Shown here: positions 7,546 through 16,304 of the stretch, one piece after another
Numbering within the stretch: position 1 is the stretch's first letter
Layout: each line of letters starts with the position of its first letter
Assembly (NCBI RefSeq): GCF_047302425.1
Contig: NZ_CP154855.1
Coordinates: forward strand, 62,001-126,000
Length of the DNA: 64,000 bases
Direction of reading: 5' to 3'
DNA from: Oceanitalea sp047302425
Lineage (GTDB): Bacteria; Actinomycetota; Actinomycetes; Actinomycetales; Actinomycetaceae
Translations under genes and position numbers: made by a program
The notes under the pieces: model-generated
Databases searched by the model: none
Told to the model about the DNA's origin: nothing
What the model saw: the letters and a program-made list of their open reading frames with translations, nothing else

Positions 7546-8967
7546 ATGCCTGCCGGTGAGCACTCGATCGTCGTCGTCGCCAACCGCCTTCCCGTCGACA
7601 TCACCCTGGGCCCCGACGGCTCGGTCGACTGGTCACGCTCCCCCGGCGGGCTGGTGACGGCGCTCGCGCCGGTCATGCGCCAGCACGAGGGTGCCTGGGT
7701 GGGCTGGGCCGGGAGCCCGGACCTCGCCCTGGACCCCTTCGAGGCCGACGGCATCCGCGTGTGGCCGGTCGCGCTGAGCGAGCAGGAGATCGCCGACTAC
7801 TACGAGGGCTTCTCCAACGGCACCCTGTGGCCGCTCTACCACGACGTCATCGTCCCACCGGAGTACCACCGCAAGTGGTGGAACGCCTACGTCGCCGTCA
7901 ACCGCCGCTTCGCCGCCGCCGCGGCCGAGGCCGTCGCCGAGGGCGGCACCGTGTGGGTGCACGACTACCAGCTCCAGCTCGTCCCCTCGGTGCTGCGGAT
8001 GCTGCGCCCCGACGTCAAGATCGGCTTCTTCAACCACATCCCCTTCCCGCCCGTGGAGATCTTCACCCAGCTGCCCTGGCGGCGGCAGGTGGTCGAGGGG
8101 CTGCTCGGCGCCGACCTCATCGGCTTTCAGCGCTCCTCGGACGCCTCGAACTTCATGCGGGCCGTGCGGCGCCTGACGCCGCTCACCACCAAGGGTCGGG
8201 CCGTCACCGTGGGGGCACGGTGGTCGCGCCCCGAGCGCCGCGTGCGCGCCGGGGTCTTCCCCATCTCGATCGACACCGCGTCCTTCGACGAGCTCGCGCA
8301 GAGCGAGCCGGTCAAGCAGCGGGCCGTGGAGATCCGCCAGGAGCTCGGCAGCCCCGACGTCCTCCTCCTCGGCGTCGACCGCCTCGACTACACCAAGGGC
8401 ATCCGCCACCGGCTCAAGGCCTTCGGCGAGCTGCTCGCCGACGGACGCGTCACGCCGCCGGAGACGACTCTCGTCCAGATCGCCAGCCCCTCCCGCGAGC
8501 GCGTGGACCAGTACCGCCAGCTGCGCGACGAGATCGAGGTGACGGTCGGGCGCATCAACGGCGACTACGGCGTCCTCGGCAAGCCGGCCGTCCACTACAT
8601 GCACCACTCCTACCCCGCGGAGGAGATGGCCGCGCTCTACCTCGCGGCCGACGTCATGCTCGTCACCTCGCTGCGTGACGGCATGAACCTCGTGGCCAAG
8701 GAGTACATCGCGGCCCGCCGCGACCTCGGGGGCGTCCTCGTGCTCAGCGAGTTCACCGGTGCCGCCGACGAGCTCGGCCAGGCACTGCTCATCAACCCGC
8801 ACGACATCGACGGCACGAAGACGGCGATCATGCGGGCCATCGGCATGGAGCCGCGGGAACGACGACGGCGGATGCGGGCGCTGCGGCGCCGCGTCGTCGA
8901 GCACGACGTCCAGCGCTGGGCCCAGGACTTCCTCAGCGCGCTGTCCACCGGGAGGAGCGAGGCATGA
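7546..8967 (+). CDS. otsA: alpha,alpha-trehalose-phosphate synthase (GT20)
   Basis: 473 residues, normal for OtsA. It joins a glucosyl nucleotide to glucose-6-phosphate to give trehalose-6-phosphate in the cytoplasm. Family motifs run through the protein: VVVANRLPVD, SPGGLVTAL, VHDYQLQLVP, IGFFNHIPFPP, LLGVDRLDYTKGI, SLRDGMNLVAKEY and LSEFTGAADEL. The frame is open far upstream, but the domain begins at the ATG at 7546, with AAGGAGG at 7527-7533 (a rather long spacing of 12) and a TAGCCT -10 hexamer at 7505-7510. Its stop overlaps the start of otsB by four bases, so synthesis and dephosphorylation are coupled in translation. Confidence 0.96.
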   Translation: MPAGEHSIVVVANRLPVDITLGPDGSVDWSRSPGGLVTALAPVMRQHEGAWVGWAGSPDLALDPFEADGIRVWPVALSEQEIADYYEGFSNGTLWPLYHDVIVPPEYHRKWWNAYVAVNRRFAAAAAEAVAEGGTVWVHDYQLQLVPSVLRMLRPDVKIGFFNHIPFPPVEIFTQLPWRRQVVEGLLGADLIGFQRSSDASNFMRAVRRLTPLTTKGRAVTVGARWSRPERRVRAGVFPISIDTASFDELAQSEPVKQRAVEIRQELGSPDVLLLGVDRLDYTKGIRHRLKAFGELLADGRVTPPETTLVQIASPSRERVDQYRQLRDEIEVTVGRINGDYGVLGKPAVHYMHHSYPAEEMAALYLAADVMLVTSLRDGMNLVAKEYIAARRDLGGVLVLSEFTGAADELGQALLINPHDIDGTKTAIMRAIGMEPRERRRRMRALRRRVVEHDVQRWAQDFLSALSTGRSEA

Positions 8968-9821
8968 GCGAGAACCAGGACCCCGGGGTCCCCGGCCCGG
9001 GGGTCGACGTCCCCGTGTTCGTCCAGCACGTCGAGGAGATCCTCGACCAGGCGCTGCGCGACCTCGCCGCCCAGCCCTCCGTGCTCGTCGCCCTCGACTT
9101 CGACGGCGTCCTCGCCCCGCTCGTCGACGACCCCGCGGACTCGCGCGTCGTCCCGGCCGCCGTCGAGGCCCTCGCCCGCCTCGACGCCCTGCCCGGCGTG
9201 CACCTCGCCCTCATCTCCGGCCGCGAGGCCACCTCCCTCGTCTCCCTCGCCGAGGTGCCCGTCGGCACGCGCATCGTGGGCAGCCACGGCGCCCAGCGCG
9301 GCCACGTCGGTCTGTCCCTCGCCGGGGAGCCCGAGCTCGTCACCGAGCCGCTCGTCCTCAGCGACGAGCAGGCGACCCTGCGCGCCGAGGTGCTGCGCGA
9401 GGCCACCGCCCTCGCCGAGCGCTACGCGGGTGCCTGGGTCGAGACCAAGCCGGCCTCCGTCGTCGTCCACTCGCGGCAGTGCAGTCCCGAGGACGCCGCC
9501 GCCCTCACCGCGGCCGTCCTCGCGGGGCCGGCGACCCGGCCGGGCCTGCGGGTGCAGGAGGGCAAGTCCGTCGTCGAGATGGCGGTCGTCCACTCGACCA
9601 AGGGCGACGCCGTCGCCGAGCTCCGTGCCGACGTCGCCCCCCAGGCGGTGCTCTTCGCCGGCGACGACGTCACCGACGAGGACGCCTTCGCCGTCCTCGG
9701 CCCCGACGACGTCGGGATCAAGGTGGGCGACGGACCGACGGCGGCCGGGTACCGGGTGGCCGACCCCGACGAGATGGCCGCCGTCCTCCTGCGCCTCCTG
9801 GAGCTGCGCGAGAGCGTGTGA
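8964..9821 (+). CDS. otsB: trehalose-6-phosphate phosphatase (HAD family)
   Basis: 285 residues. It removes phosphate from trehalose-6-phosphate, the second step of the OtsAB pathway. HAD motif I is LVALDFDGVLAPL (nucleophile Asp about residue 47), motif II lies in HLALISGRE and motif IV in LFAGDDVTDEDAF. The Lys-bearing segment GKSVVEMAV...KGDAV is typical of OtsB. A 40-residue N-terminal extension precedes the catalytic core. The start overlaps the otsA stop (ATGA). Confidence 0.95.
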   Translation: MSENQDPGVPGPGVDVPVFVQHVEEILDQALRDLAAQPSVLVALDFDGVLAPLVDDPADSRVVPAAVEALARLDALPGVHLALISGREATSLVSLAEVPVGTRIVGSHGAQRGHVGLSLAGEPELVTEPLVLSDEQATLRAEVLREATALAERYAGAWVETKPASVVVHSRQCSPEDAAALTAAVLAGPATRPGLRVQEGKSVVEMAVVHSTKGDAVAELRADVAPQAVLFAGDDVTDEDAFAVLGPDDVGIKVGDGPTAAGYRVADPDEMAAVLLRLLELRESV

Positions 9822-9873
9822 CCTCGCCCACACCGGGACCTGCGCCTGTGCCGCGGGACACTGCGCGTGTGTC

Positions 9874-9928
9874 ACACTGGCCCCAGCCCAGCCACGGTGG
9901 TCACCGATCTCCGCGGACGGGCCAGTGT
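9874..9928 (+). promoter_or_regulatory. spaced inverted repeat upstream of the sugar ABC ATPase
   Basis: acactggccc (9874-9883) and gggccagtgt (9919-9928) are perfect reverse complements 35 bases apart, within the 180-base gap before the ATPase gene. A short palindrome gtgtgtcacac overlaps the left arm (9867-9877). It could be a pair of operator half-sites or a leader hairpin. The sequence does not decide. Confidence 0.3.
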
Positions 9929-10001
9929 CAAGGCAGACACCTGGCACTCTTCACAACGGATCGTCCGGCACGTACCTGCCGGTGAAGGGATGTACACCAC
10001 C

Positions 10002-11129
<1,128 letters not shown>

Positions 11130-11143
11130 CGCGTCAACGCATC

Positions 11144-11180
11144 GCAGGGGCGAACCCGATACCGTCGGGTTCGCCCCTGC
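11144..11180 (+). terminator. perfect 16-pair hairpin terminator after the ABC ATPase
   Basis: 11144-11159 pairs perfectly with 11165-11180 around a five-base loop (taccg), 15 bases after the ATPase stop and 11 bases before the ribosome binding site of the next gene. There is no T-tract. Confidence 0.75.
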
Positions 11181-11205
11181 GGCACGTCACGAGGAGTCGG
11201 ACCTG

Positions 11206-12444
11206 ATGGCACAGTCCCTGGAGATCACCGCTGCGCGGCTCGATCCTGCCCTCCTCGACCTCCCGTGGGAGGTGGCGCTGGAGGACTGGCCGGAGTCGGT
11301 GCTCGCGGCGCTGCCCCGCGGTATCTCCCGCCACGTCGTGCGCTTCGTCCGGCTCTCCGGGCGGGTCATCGCCGTCAAGGAGATCGGCGAGACCGTGGCG
11401 TTCCACGAGTACGAGATGCTCCGCAACCTCAACCGGCTCGACGCGCCCTCGGTGCAGCCGCTGGCCGTCATCACCGGCCGGGCGACGCCCCAGGGCGAGC
11501 CGCTGGACTCCGTGCTCGTCACCGAGCACCTGCAGTTCTCCCTGCCCTACCGCGCGCTGTTCTCCCAGTACCTGCGCCCGGACACCGCCACCCGCCTCAT
11601 CGACGCCGCGGCGGTGCTGCTCGTGCGGCTCCACCTGCTCGGCTTCTACTGGGGTGACGTCTCGCTGTCGAACACGCTGTTCCGCCGGGACGCCGGCGCC
11701 TTCGCCGCCTACCTCGTGGACGCGGAGACCGGTGAGTTCCAGCCCGAGCTGACCGTCGGCCAGCGCGAGTACGACCTCGACATCGCGCGCACCAACATCA
11801 TCGGCGAGCTCATGGACCTCCAGGCCGGTGAGATCCTCGACGAGGACGTCGACACCATCGAGGTCGGCAACCGGATCGTCGAGCGGTACACGACCCTGTG
11901 GCGTGAGCTCACCGAGTCCGAGTCCTTCGACACCGGCGAGCGCTGGCGGGTCGCCGCCCGCATCCAGCGGCTCAACGAGCTGGGCTTCGACGTCGGTGAG
12001 CTGTCAATGACGACCGACGTCGACGGCACGAGCGTCCATATCCAGCCGAAGGTCGTCGACGCCGGCCATCACCACCGCCGGATGATGCGCCTGACCGGCC
12101 TGGACGTCCAGGAGAACCAGGCGCGCCGCATGCTCAACGACCTCGACGCCTACCGCGCCGCCACCGACCGGCAGGGCGAGGAGGAGGAGTTCGTCGCGCA
12201 CGACTGGCTCGCCAAGGTCTTCGAGCCCACCGTGCGCGCCATCCCCCGCGAGCTCAAGGGGAAGCTCGAGCCCGCGGAGGTCTTCCACGAGGTTCTCGAG
12301 CACCGCTGGTTCATCTCCGAGCAGCAGCGCCGCGACGTCCCCCTGCACGAGGCGGTCCAGTCCTACATCGACTCCGTCCTGCGCCACCGCCCCGACGAGC
12401 GCTCCTTCCTCGACACCGACACCCCCCGCTTCGACGACTTCTAG
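11206..12444 (+). CDS. DUF4032 protein with a lipopolysaccharide-kinase-like fold
   Basis: 412 residues. The first 240 residues resemble an atypical kinase: an AVKEIGETVAFHEYEMLRNLNR region (possible nucleotide-binding Lys and Glu), LLRLHLLGFYWGDVSLSNTLF in place of the HRDLKxxN loop (Asp and Asn kept, His lost) and AYLVDAETGEF in place of DFG. The C-terminal half carries the DUF4032 sequence (HHHRMMRLTGLDVQENQARRMLNDL; EVFHEVLEHRWFISEQ). GAGGAG lies nine bases before the ATG at 11206. The role is unknown. Loss of the catalytic His could mean altered or absent kinase activity. A strong hairpin upstream separates it from the ABC ATPase. Confidence 0.85.
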   Translation: MAQSLEITAARLDPALLDLPWEVALEDWPESVLAALPRGISRHVVRFVRLSGRVIAVKEIGETVAFHEYEMLRNLNRLDAPSVQPLAVITGRATPQGEPLDSVLVTEHLQFSLPYRALFSQYLRPDTATRLIDAAAVLLVRLHLLGFYWGDVSLSNTLFRRDAGAFAAYLVDAETGEFQPELTVGQREYDLDIARTNIIGELMDLQAGEILDEDVDTIEVGNRIVERYTTLWRELTESESFDTGERWRVAARIQRLNELGFDVGELSMTTDVDGTSVHIQPKVVDAGHHHRRMMRLTGLDVQENQARRMLNDLDAYRAATDRQGEEEEFVAHDWLAKVFEPTVRAIPRELKGKLEPAEVFHEVLEHRWFISEQQRRDVPLHEAVQSYIDSVLRHRPDERSFLDTDTPRFDDF

Positions 12445-12473
12445 CCCCCCGGCCGGCGGCCGGTGCGGGAAGG

Positions 12474-12581
12474 GTGCCACAAAGCGACGCTGGGCCGGAC
12501 GTCCAGCGCTGCGAAACGCCTGGTCGGCGCCCCGACCAGCCTCGGCTGACTCCCTTTGTGACACGCTCCCCGCCACGCCGG
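12474..12581. repeat. 108-base repeat element with inverted ends, copy 1
   Basis: The left end GTGCCACAAA (12474-12483) is matched by an imperfect inverted right end TTTGTGACAC (12555-12564), followed by gctccccgccacgccgg to 12581. The interior holds an 8-pair hairpin (ctggtcgg/ccgaccag). It is almost identical to copy 2 at 12613-12721, and the pair makes up most of the 345-base gap between the DUF4032 and DUF559 genes. Confidence 0.85.
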
Positions 12582-12612
12582 ACCGCCCGCCGCAAACTGC
12601 CGGCCCGGGAGG

Positions 12613-12721
12613 GTGCCACAAGCGACGCTGGGCCGGTCGTCCAGCCCTGCGAAACGCCTGGTCGGCGCCCCGACCAGCCTCGGCTGACTCCCCTTTTGTG
12701 GCACGCTCCCCGCCACGCCGG
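12613..12721. repeat. 109-base repeat element with inverted ends, copy 2
   Basis: This is a direct repeat of copy 1, offset by 139 bases, with only a few substitutions and one-base indels. Ends are GTGCCACAA (12613-12621) and TTGTGGCAC (12696-12704), perfect inverted repeats. It keeps the same internal hairpin. Bases 12722-12789 hold nothing recognisable. Confidence 0.85.
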
Positions 12722-12789
12722 CCCGTCGCGCGACGTCCAGCGCCGCCGCCGGTCCGCCGGTCGGGCCGTCCGCCGGTTCAGCTCCTTGC

Positions 12790-13629
12790 TCAGCCTCGCG
12801 AGACACTCCGTTGTGGCGCCGCCAACGCCGCCAGCGCCGCAGTGACGACGATCGCCGGGTTCGCCATGATGTCCTCCCACGTGAACCGCAGGACGCGGTA
12901 ACCGAGCGCGACCAGCGCGCGGTCGCGCCTGCGGTCCTCCCGGTACTCCCGCCAGCCCGAGTGGTAGGCGAAGCCGTCGCACTCGATCACGACGATGTCC
13001 TCGACCACCAGGTCCACCTCACCCACCCCAGCGATCGACGGGGCGGAGACCACCGTGAGCCCGGCCGCCTCGAGCTCGAGCCGTGCCAGGGTCTCGATCG
13101 GTGACCGGCTCCCGGAATCGCACCGGGCGAGCGCCTCCCGCGCTCGCGCGCTCCCAGGGCCGACGAGGTACGGGTAGACCTCCTCGACGGTGACGAGGCG
13201 CTTGTTGAGCGCGGAGTCCACCGTCACCACGGCCGCCTGGAGTGGGAGGCAGCGCAGCACGCGCGCCATGGCCTCCGCCGGCGGCGCTACCGGCAGGGGG
13301 CCGGCCACCCTCGTCCACCGGCTCTCGCGGTGGACCCGTGCCCGGCCTGGTCGGACCCCACGCGCACGCGGCAGGGCGACGTGCGGCTCGTCCGGCTCGT
13401 TGAGGACCGCGAGCCTGTAGTGGTCCGCCGCGCTCACGCAGGTGATGGTCCCGTTGAGCCGCCGCGCCGCGACGAGTGCCGGTGCGGCCCCGTCGACCGC
13501 CAGCCAGCCGGAGCCGAGGTCACGCACCCCTCCTGTGCTCCGTAGTGCGGCGAGCTCCTTGGGGCTGCAGCGCAGCTCCCCGCTGCGCGCCACCCCGCCC
13601 AACGACACCAGCTGCTGCAGCGCATCCAT
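12790..13629 (-). CDS. DUF559 (Vsr-like nuclease fold) protein with AbiEi-like N-terminus
   Basis: 279 residues. The first 60 (MDALQQLVSLGGVARSGELRC...LGSGWLAV) resemble the winged-helix antitoxin domain found in AbiEi-type proteins. The last 100 residues carry a DUF559 domain related to very-short-patch-repair endonucleases: GVGEVDLVVEDIVVIECDGFAYH (likely catalytic Asp and Glu) and YREDRRRDRALVALGYRVLRFTWEDI. No partner toxin is adjacent. The gene is flanked by three repeat elements with common ends (two after it, one before it), which raises the question of whether it moves. The start is ATG 13629, without a clear Shine-Dalgarno sequence. Confidence 0.8.
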   Translation of the reverse strand: MDALQQLVSLGGVARSGELRCSPKELAALRSTGGVRDLGSGWLAVDGAAPALVAARRLNGTITCVSAADHYRLAVLNEPDEPHVALPRARGVRPGRARVHRESRWTRVAGPLPVAPPAEAMARVLRCLPLQAAVVTVDSALNKRLVTVEEVYPYLVGPGSARAREALARCDSGSRSPIETLARLELEAAGLTVVSAPSIAGVGEVDLVVEDIVVIECDGFAYHSGWREYREDRRRDRALVALGYRVLRFTWEDIMANPAIVVTAALAALAAPQRSVSRG

Positions 13630-13717
13630 GGATGCACAGTGACCGCTTCAGGACGACCCCTGCGGCAGCCGAGGCGAACGCTGGGGACGGCGGTGGAGCG
13701 GGGCGCCCCTGGGGAGC

Positions 13718-13809
13718 GTGCCACAAGCGCCGCACGTCAGCCGCGGCAGGTCCCGGAGTTCCGGGACGCCGGCCGAGGCCGAGACCGCCAGGACGGGCGT
13801 TTGTGGCAC
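13718..13809. repeat. 92-base repeat element with inverted ends, copy 3 (divergent interior)
   Basis: Left arm 13718-13731 (GTGCCACAAGCGCC) and right arm 13796-13809 (GGCGTTTGTGGCAC) are inverted repeats with one mismatch. The interior differs from copies 1 and 2 but again holds a hairpin (gtcccgg...ccgggac). It fills most of the 200-base gap between the DUF559 gene and rlmB. Confidence 0.75.
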
Positions 13810-13829
13810 GGAGCCGGCGCAGCGGCGGC

Positions 13830-14792
13830 TCAGCGGGTGGCGCGGATGCGGGCGATCTCGTAGAGGCTGATGCCCGTGGCCACGGCGGCGTTGAGCGACT
13901 CCACGCTCGAGGAGATCGCGATGCCGGCGATGGAGTCGCAGGTCTCGCGCACCAGCCGTGACAGGCCCTTGCCCTCGGAGCCGACGACGACGACGAGCGG
14001 CTCGGTCGCCAGCTCGAGCTCGGCCACCGTCGTGGGTGCCTCACCGTCGAGCCCGACGACGAAGCAGCCGGCCTTCTTGTACTCCTGCAGCGCCCGCACG
14101 AGGTTCGTCGCCCGCGCCACCGGGACGCGGGCAGCGGCCCCGGCCGAGACCTTCCAGACGGTCGCGGTCACCCCGGCCGAGCGCCGCTCGGGGACGAGGA
14201 CGCCGTCCACTCCGAAGGCGCCGGCGGAGCGGAGCACCGCGCCGAGGTTGTGCGGGTCGGTGACGCCGTCGAGCGCGACGATGAGCGGGGCCCGCCCGGC
14301 CGCACGGTCGAGGAGGGAGGCAGGGTCGGCGTACTCGTAGGGCGGCACCTGGATGGCGATGCCCTGGTGGTTGCCACCGTCGGTGAGCTTGTCGAGGTCG
14401 CTCTTGCTCGCCTCGAGGAGCGGGGTGTTGCGCGCCGTCACCGTGCGCAACACCTCACCCAGGCGCTCGTCGGTGTCGACGCGCGCGGCGAGGTAGACGT
14501 GGTCGATCGGGATGCCGGCCCGCACCGCCTCGAGGACGGCGTTGCGGCCCGCGACGAGCTCACGCCCGCTGCCGGACCGCGCCGCCGGCTTGCGCGCCGG
14601 CGCACCGCCGCCCGCCCGCTTCTCGGCGGCCGCCTTGCGGGCCGCTGCCGGGTGGTAGGGACGGTCGGAGGCCTTGGGCGTGGGCCCGCGCCCCTCGAGC
14701 GCCCGGCGGCCCTTGCCGCCGCTGCCGACGGTCGCGCCCTTCTTGGACCCAGCCTTGCGTACTGCGCCGCGGCGCTTGGAGTTCCCGGCCAT
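13830..14792 (-). CDS. rlmB: 23S rRNA (guanosine-2'-O-)-methyltransferase RlmB, TrmH/SPOUT family
   Basis: 320 residues. A basic 75-residue Lys/Arg/Gly-rich extension, typical of actinobacterial members, precedes the substrate-binding domain (ELVAGRNAVLEAVRAGIPIDHVYLA). The SPOUT core then follows with its three motifs: ALDGVTDPHNLGAVLRSAGAFG, VVVVGSEGKGLSRLVRETCD and ISSSVESLNAAVATGISLYE, which form the knotted SAM site. RlmB methylates the ribose of a guanosine in 23S rRNA. The frame is open through cysS, but the ATG at 14792 shares one base with the cysS stop, so the two are co-transcribed. Confidence 0.93.
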   Translation of the reverse strand: MAGNSKRRGAVRKAGSKKGATVGSGGKGRRALEGRGPTPKASDRPYHPAAARKAAAEKRAGGGAPARKPAARSGSGRELVAGRNAVLEAVRAGIPIDHVYLAARVDTDERLGEVLRTVTARNTPLLEASKSDLDKLTDGGNHQGIAIQVPPYEYADPASLLDRAAGRAPLIVALDGVTDPHNLGAVLRSAGAFGVDGVLVPERRSAGVTATVWKVSAGAAARVPVARATNLVRALQEYKKAGCFVVGLDGEAPTTVAELELATEPLVVVVGSEGKGLSRLVRETCDSIAGIAISSSVESLNAAVATGISLYEIARIRATR

Positions 14793-16231
14793 CAACGGCC
14801 TCCTCTCGTCCCGAGCTGCCATCTGGCGCCGTCGGGTGAATCCTCGATGATGATGCCCGCGGCCTGGAGCTGGTCGCGCAGCGCGTCGGCGCGGGCCCAG
14901 TCCTTGGTGCGGCGTGCCTCCGCGCGCTGGGCGAGCACCGCGGGCACGAGCACGTCCAGCGCCTCGCGGGCGGCGTCGTCCGACCGGCTGCCGGTGGTCC
15001 ACGGCGCGGCGAGCGGGTCGAGCCCGAGCACGTCGAGCATCGAGCGCACCTGCAGCTGCGCCTGCCACACGACGCTGTCCTCCCCCGCGGCCAGCGCGTT
15101 GTTGCCCGTGCGCACCTGCTCGTGCACGGCGGCGAGGGCGGCGGAGACGTTGAGGTCGTCGTCCATCGCGGCGACGAAGGCGGGCGGCAGCGCGGAGACC
15201 GGCCGGCCCGTCACCTCGTCGGCCGGCACCTGCCCCACCCGCTCGACGGCGCGGGTGACGAAGCCGGAGAGCCGCTCCCACGTGCTCGTCGCCTCCGCGA
15301 GGGAGTCGTCGGAGAACTCCACGGTCGAGCGGTAGTGCACGGTGCCCAGGGCGAAGCGCAGGACGACGGCGGGCACCCGCTCGAGCACGGCGGACACGAC
15401 GAGGGAGTTGCCGAGCGACTTGCTCATCTTCTCCCCGCCCACGGTCACCCAGGCGTTGTGCATCCACAGCTGCGCGAAGTCGTAGCCGGCGGCGCGGGAC
15501 TGGGCGATCTCGTTCTCGTGGTGGGGGAAGCGCAGGTCGATGCCTCCGCCGTGGATGTCGAAGCTCTCGCCGAGGTAGCGGTGGGCCATGGCCGAGCACT
15601 CGAGGTGCCAGCCGGGCCGCCCCCGCCCGTAGGGGGTGTCCCAGGCGGCGGACTCGGGCTCGCCGTCCTTGGGGTTCTTCCACAGGGCGAAGTCGCGCGG
15701 GTCGCGCTTGTCGCCCGCCTCCTCCTCGTCGAGGGTCGACATGTTCTCGAGCAGCTGGCGGGTGAGGCCGCCGTACTCGGGGAAGGAGCGGACGTCGAAG
15801 TAGACGTTCGCGCCCTCGCCCCGGTAGGCGTGCCCGCGCTCGACGAGCCGGTCGATGAGGGCGACCATCTCGGTGACGTGGCCGGTCGCGCGCGGCTCGT
15901 AGGTGGGCCGGCCCACCCCGACGGCGTCGTAGGCGGCGGTGAACTCCTGCTCGAAGCGGTAGGCCCACGCCCACCAGGGGACGCCGGCCTCGGCGGACTT
16001 CGTGAGGATCTTGTCGTCGACGTCGGTGACGTTGCGGACGAGCGTCACCTCCAGGCCCCGACGGCGCAGCCACCGGGCGAGGACGTCGAAGGCGATCGCC
16101 GAGCGCAGGTGACCCACGTGGGGCGCCCCCTGGACGGTGGCACCGCATAGGTAGATGCTCACCCGTCCGGGGACGAGGGGCACCAGCTCGCGGTCTGACC
16201 GCGTGGCGGAGTCATGAAGTCGCAGGCTCAC
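14792..16231 (-). CDS. cysS: cysteinyl-tRNA synthetase
   Basis: 479 residues, a normal length. The class I signature is LCGATVQGAPHVGHLRSAIAFD (HIGH box HVGH) and the KMSKS loop is intact (GGEKMSKSLGN). Zinc ligands are visible: the Cys of LCGAT, LECSAMA and the His/Glu of RFPHHENE. It charges tRNA-Cys. The frame extends to 16282, but the GTG at 16231 fits the family start and has TAGCCT seven bases upstream (16239-16244, minus strand) and no Shine-Dalgarno sequence. rlmB follows with a one-base overlap. Confidence 0.95.
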   Translation of the reverse strand: MSLRLHDSATRSDRELVPLVPGRVSIYLCGATVQGAPHVGHLRSAIAFDVLARWLRRRGLEVTLVRNVTDVDDKILTKSAEAGVPWWAWAYRFEQEFTAAYDAVGVGRPTYEPRATGHVTEMVALIDRLVERGHAYRGEGANVYFDVRSFPEYGGLTRQLLENMSTLDEEEAGDKRDPRDFALWKNPKDGEPESAAWDTPYGRGRPGWHLECSAMAHRYLGESFDIHGGGIDLRFPHHENEIAQSRAAGYDFAQLWMHNAWVTVGGEKMSKSLGNSLVVSAVLERVPAVVLRFALGTVHYRSTVEFSDDSLAEATSTWERLSGFVTRAVERVGQVPADEVTGRPVSALPPAFVAAMDDDLNVSAALAAVHEQVRTGNNALAAGEDSVVWQAQLQVRSMLDVLGLDPLAAPWTTGSRSDDAAREALDVLVPAVLAQRAEARRTKDWARADALRDQLQAAGIIIEDSPDGARWQLGTRGGR

Positions 16232-16304
16232 GTGCCCCAGGCTACCGGCGCACAGCCCGCGTGCTTCGGTGCCGGACGTCACGCCGGGGCGCTACGGTGC
16301 GCTG

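Noticed and set aside
14793..16148. Reading rlmB as the end of a 772-residue protein through cysS
   Set aside because: The upstream part is an out-of-frame shadow of cysS. The ATG at 14792, which overlaps the cysS stop, is the natural rlmB start.
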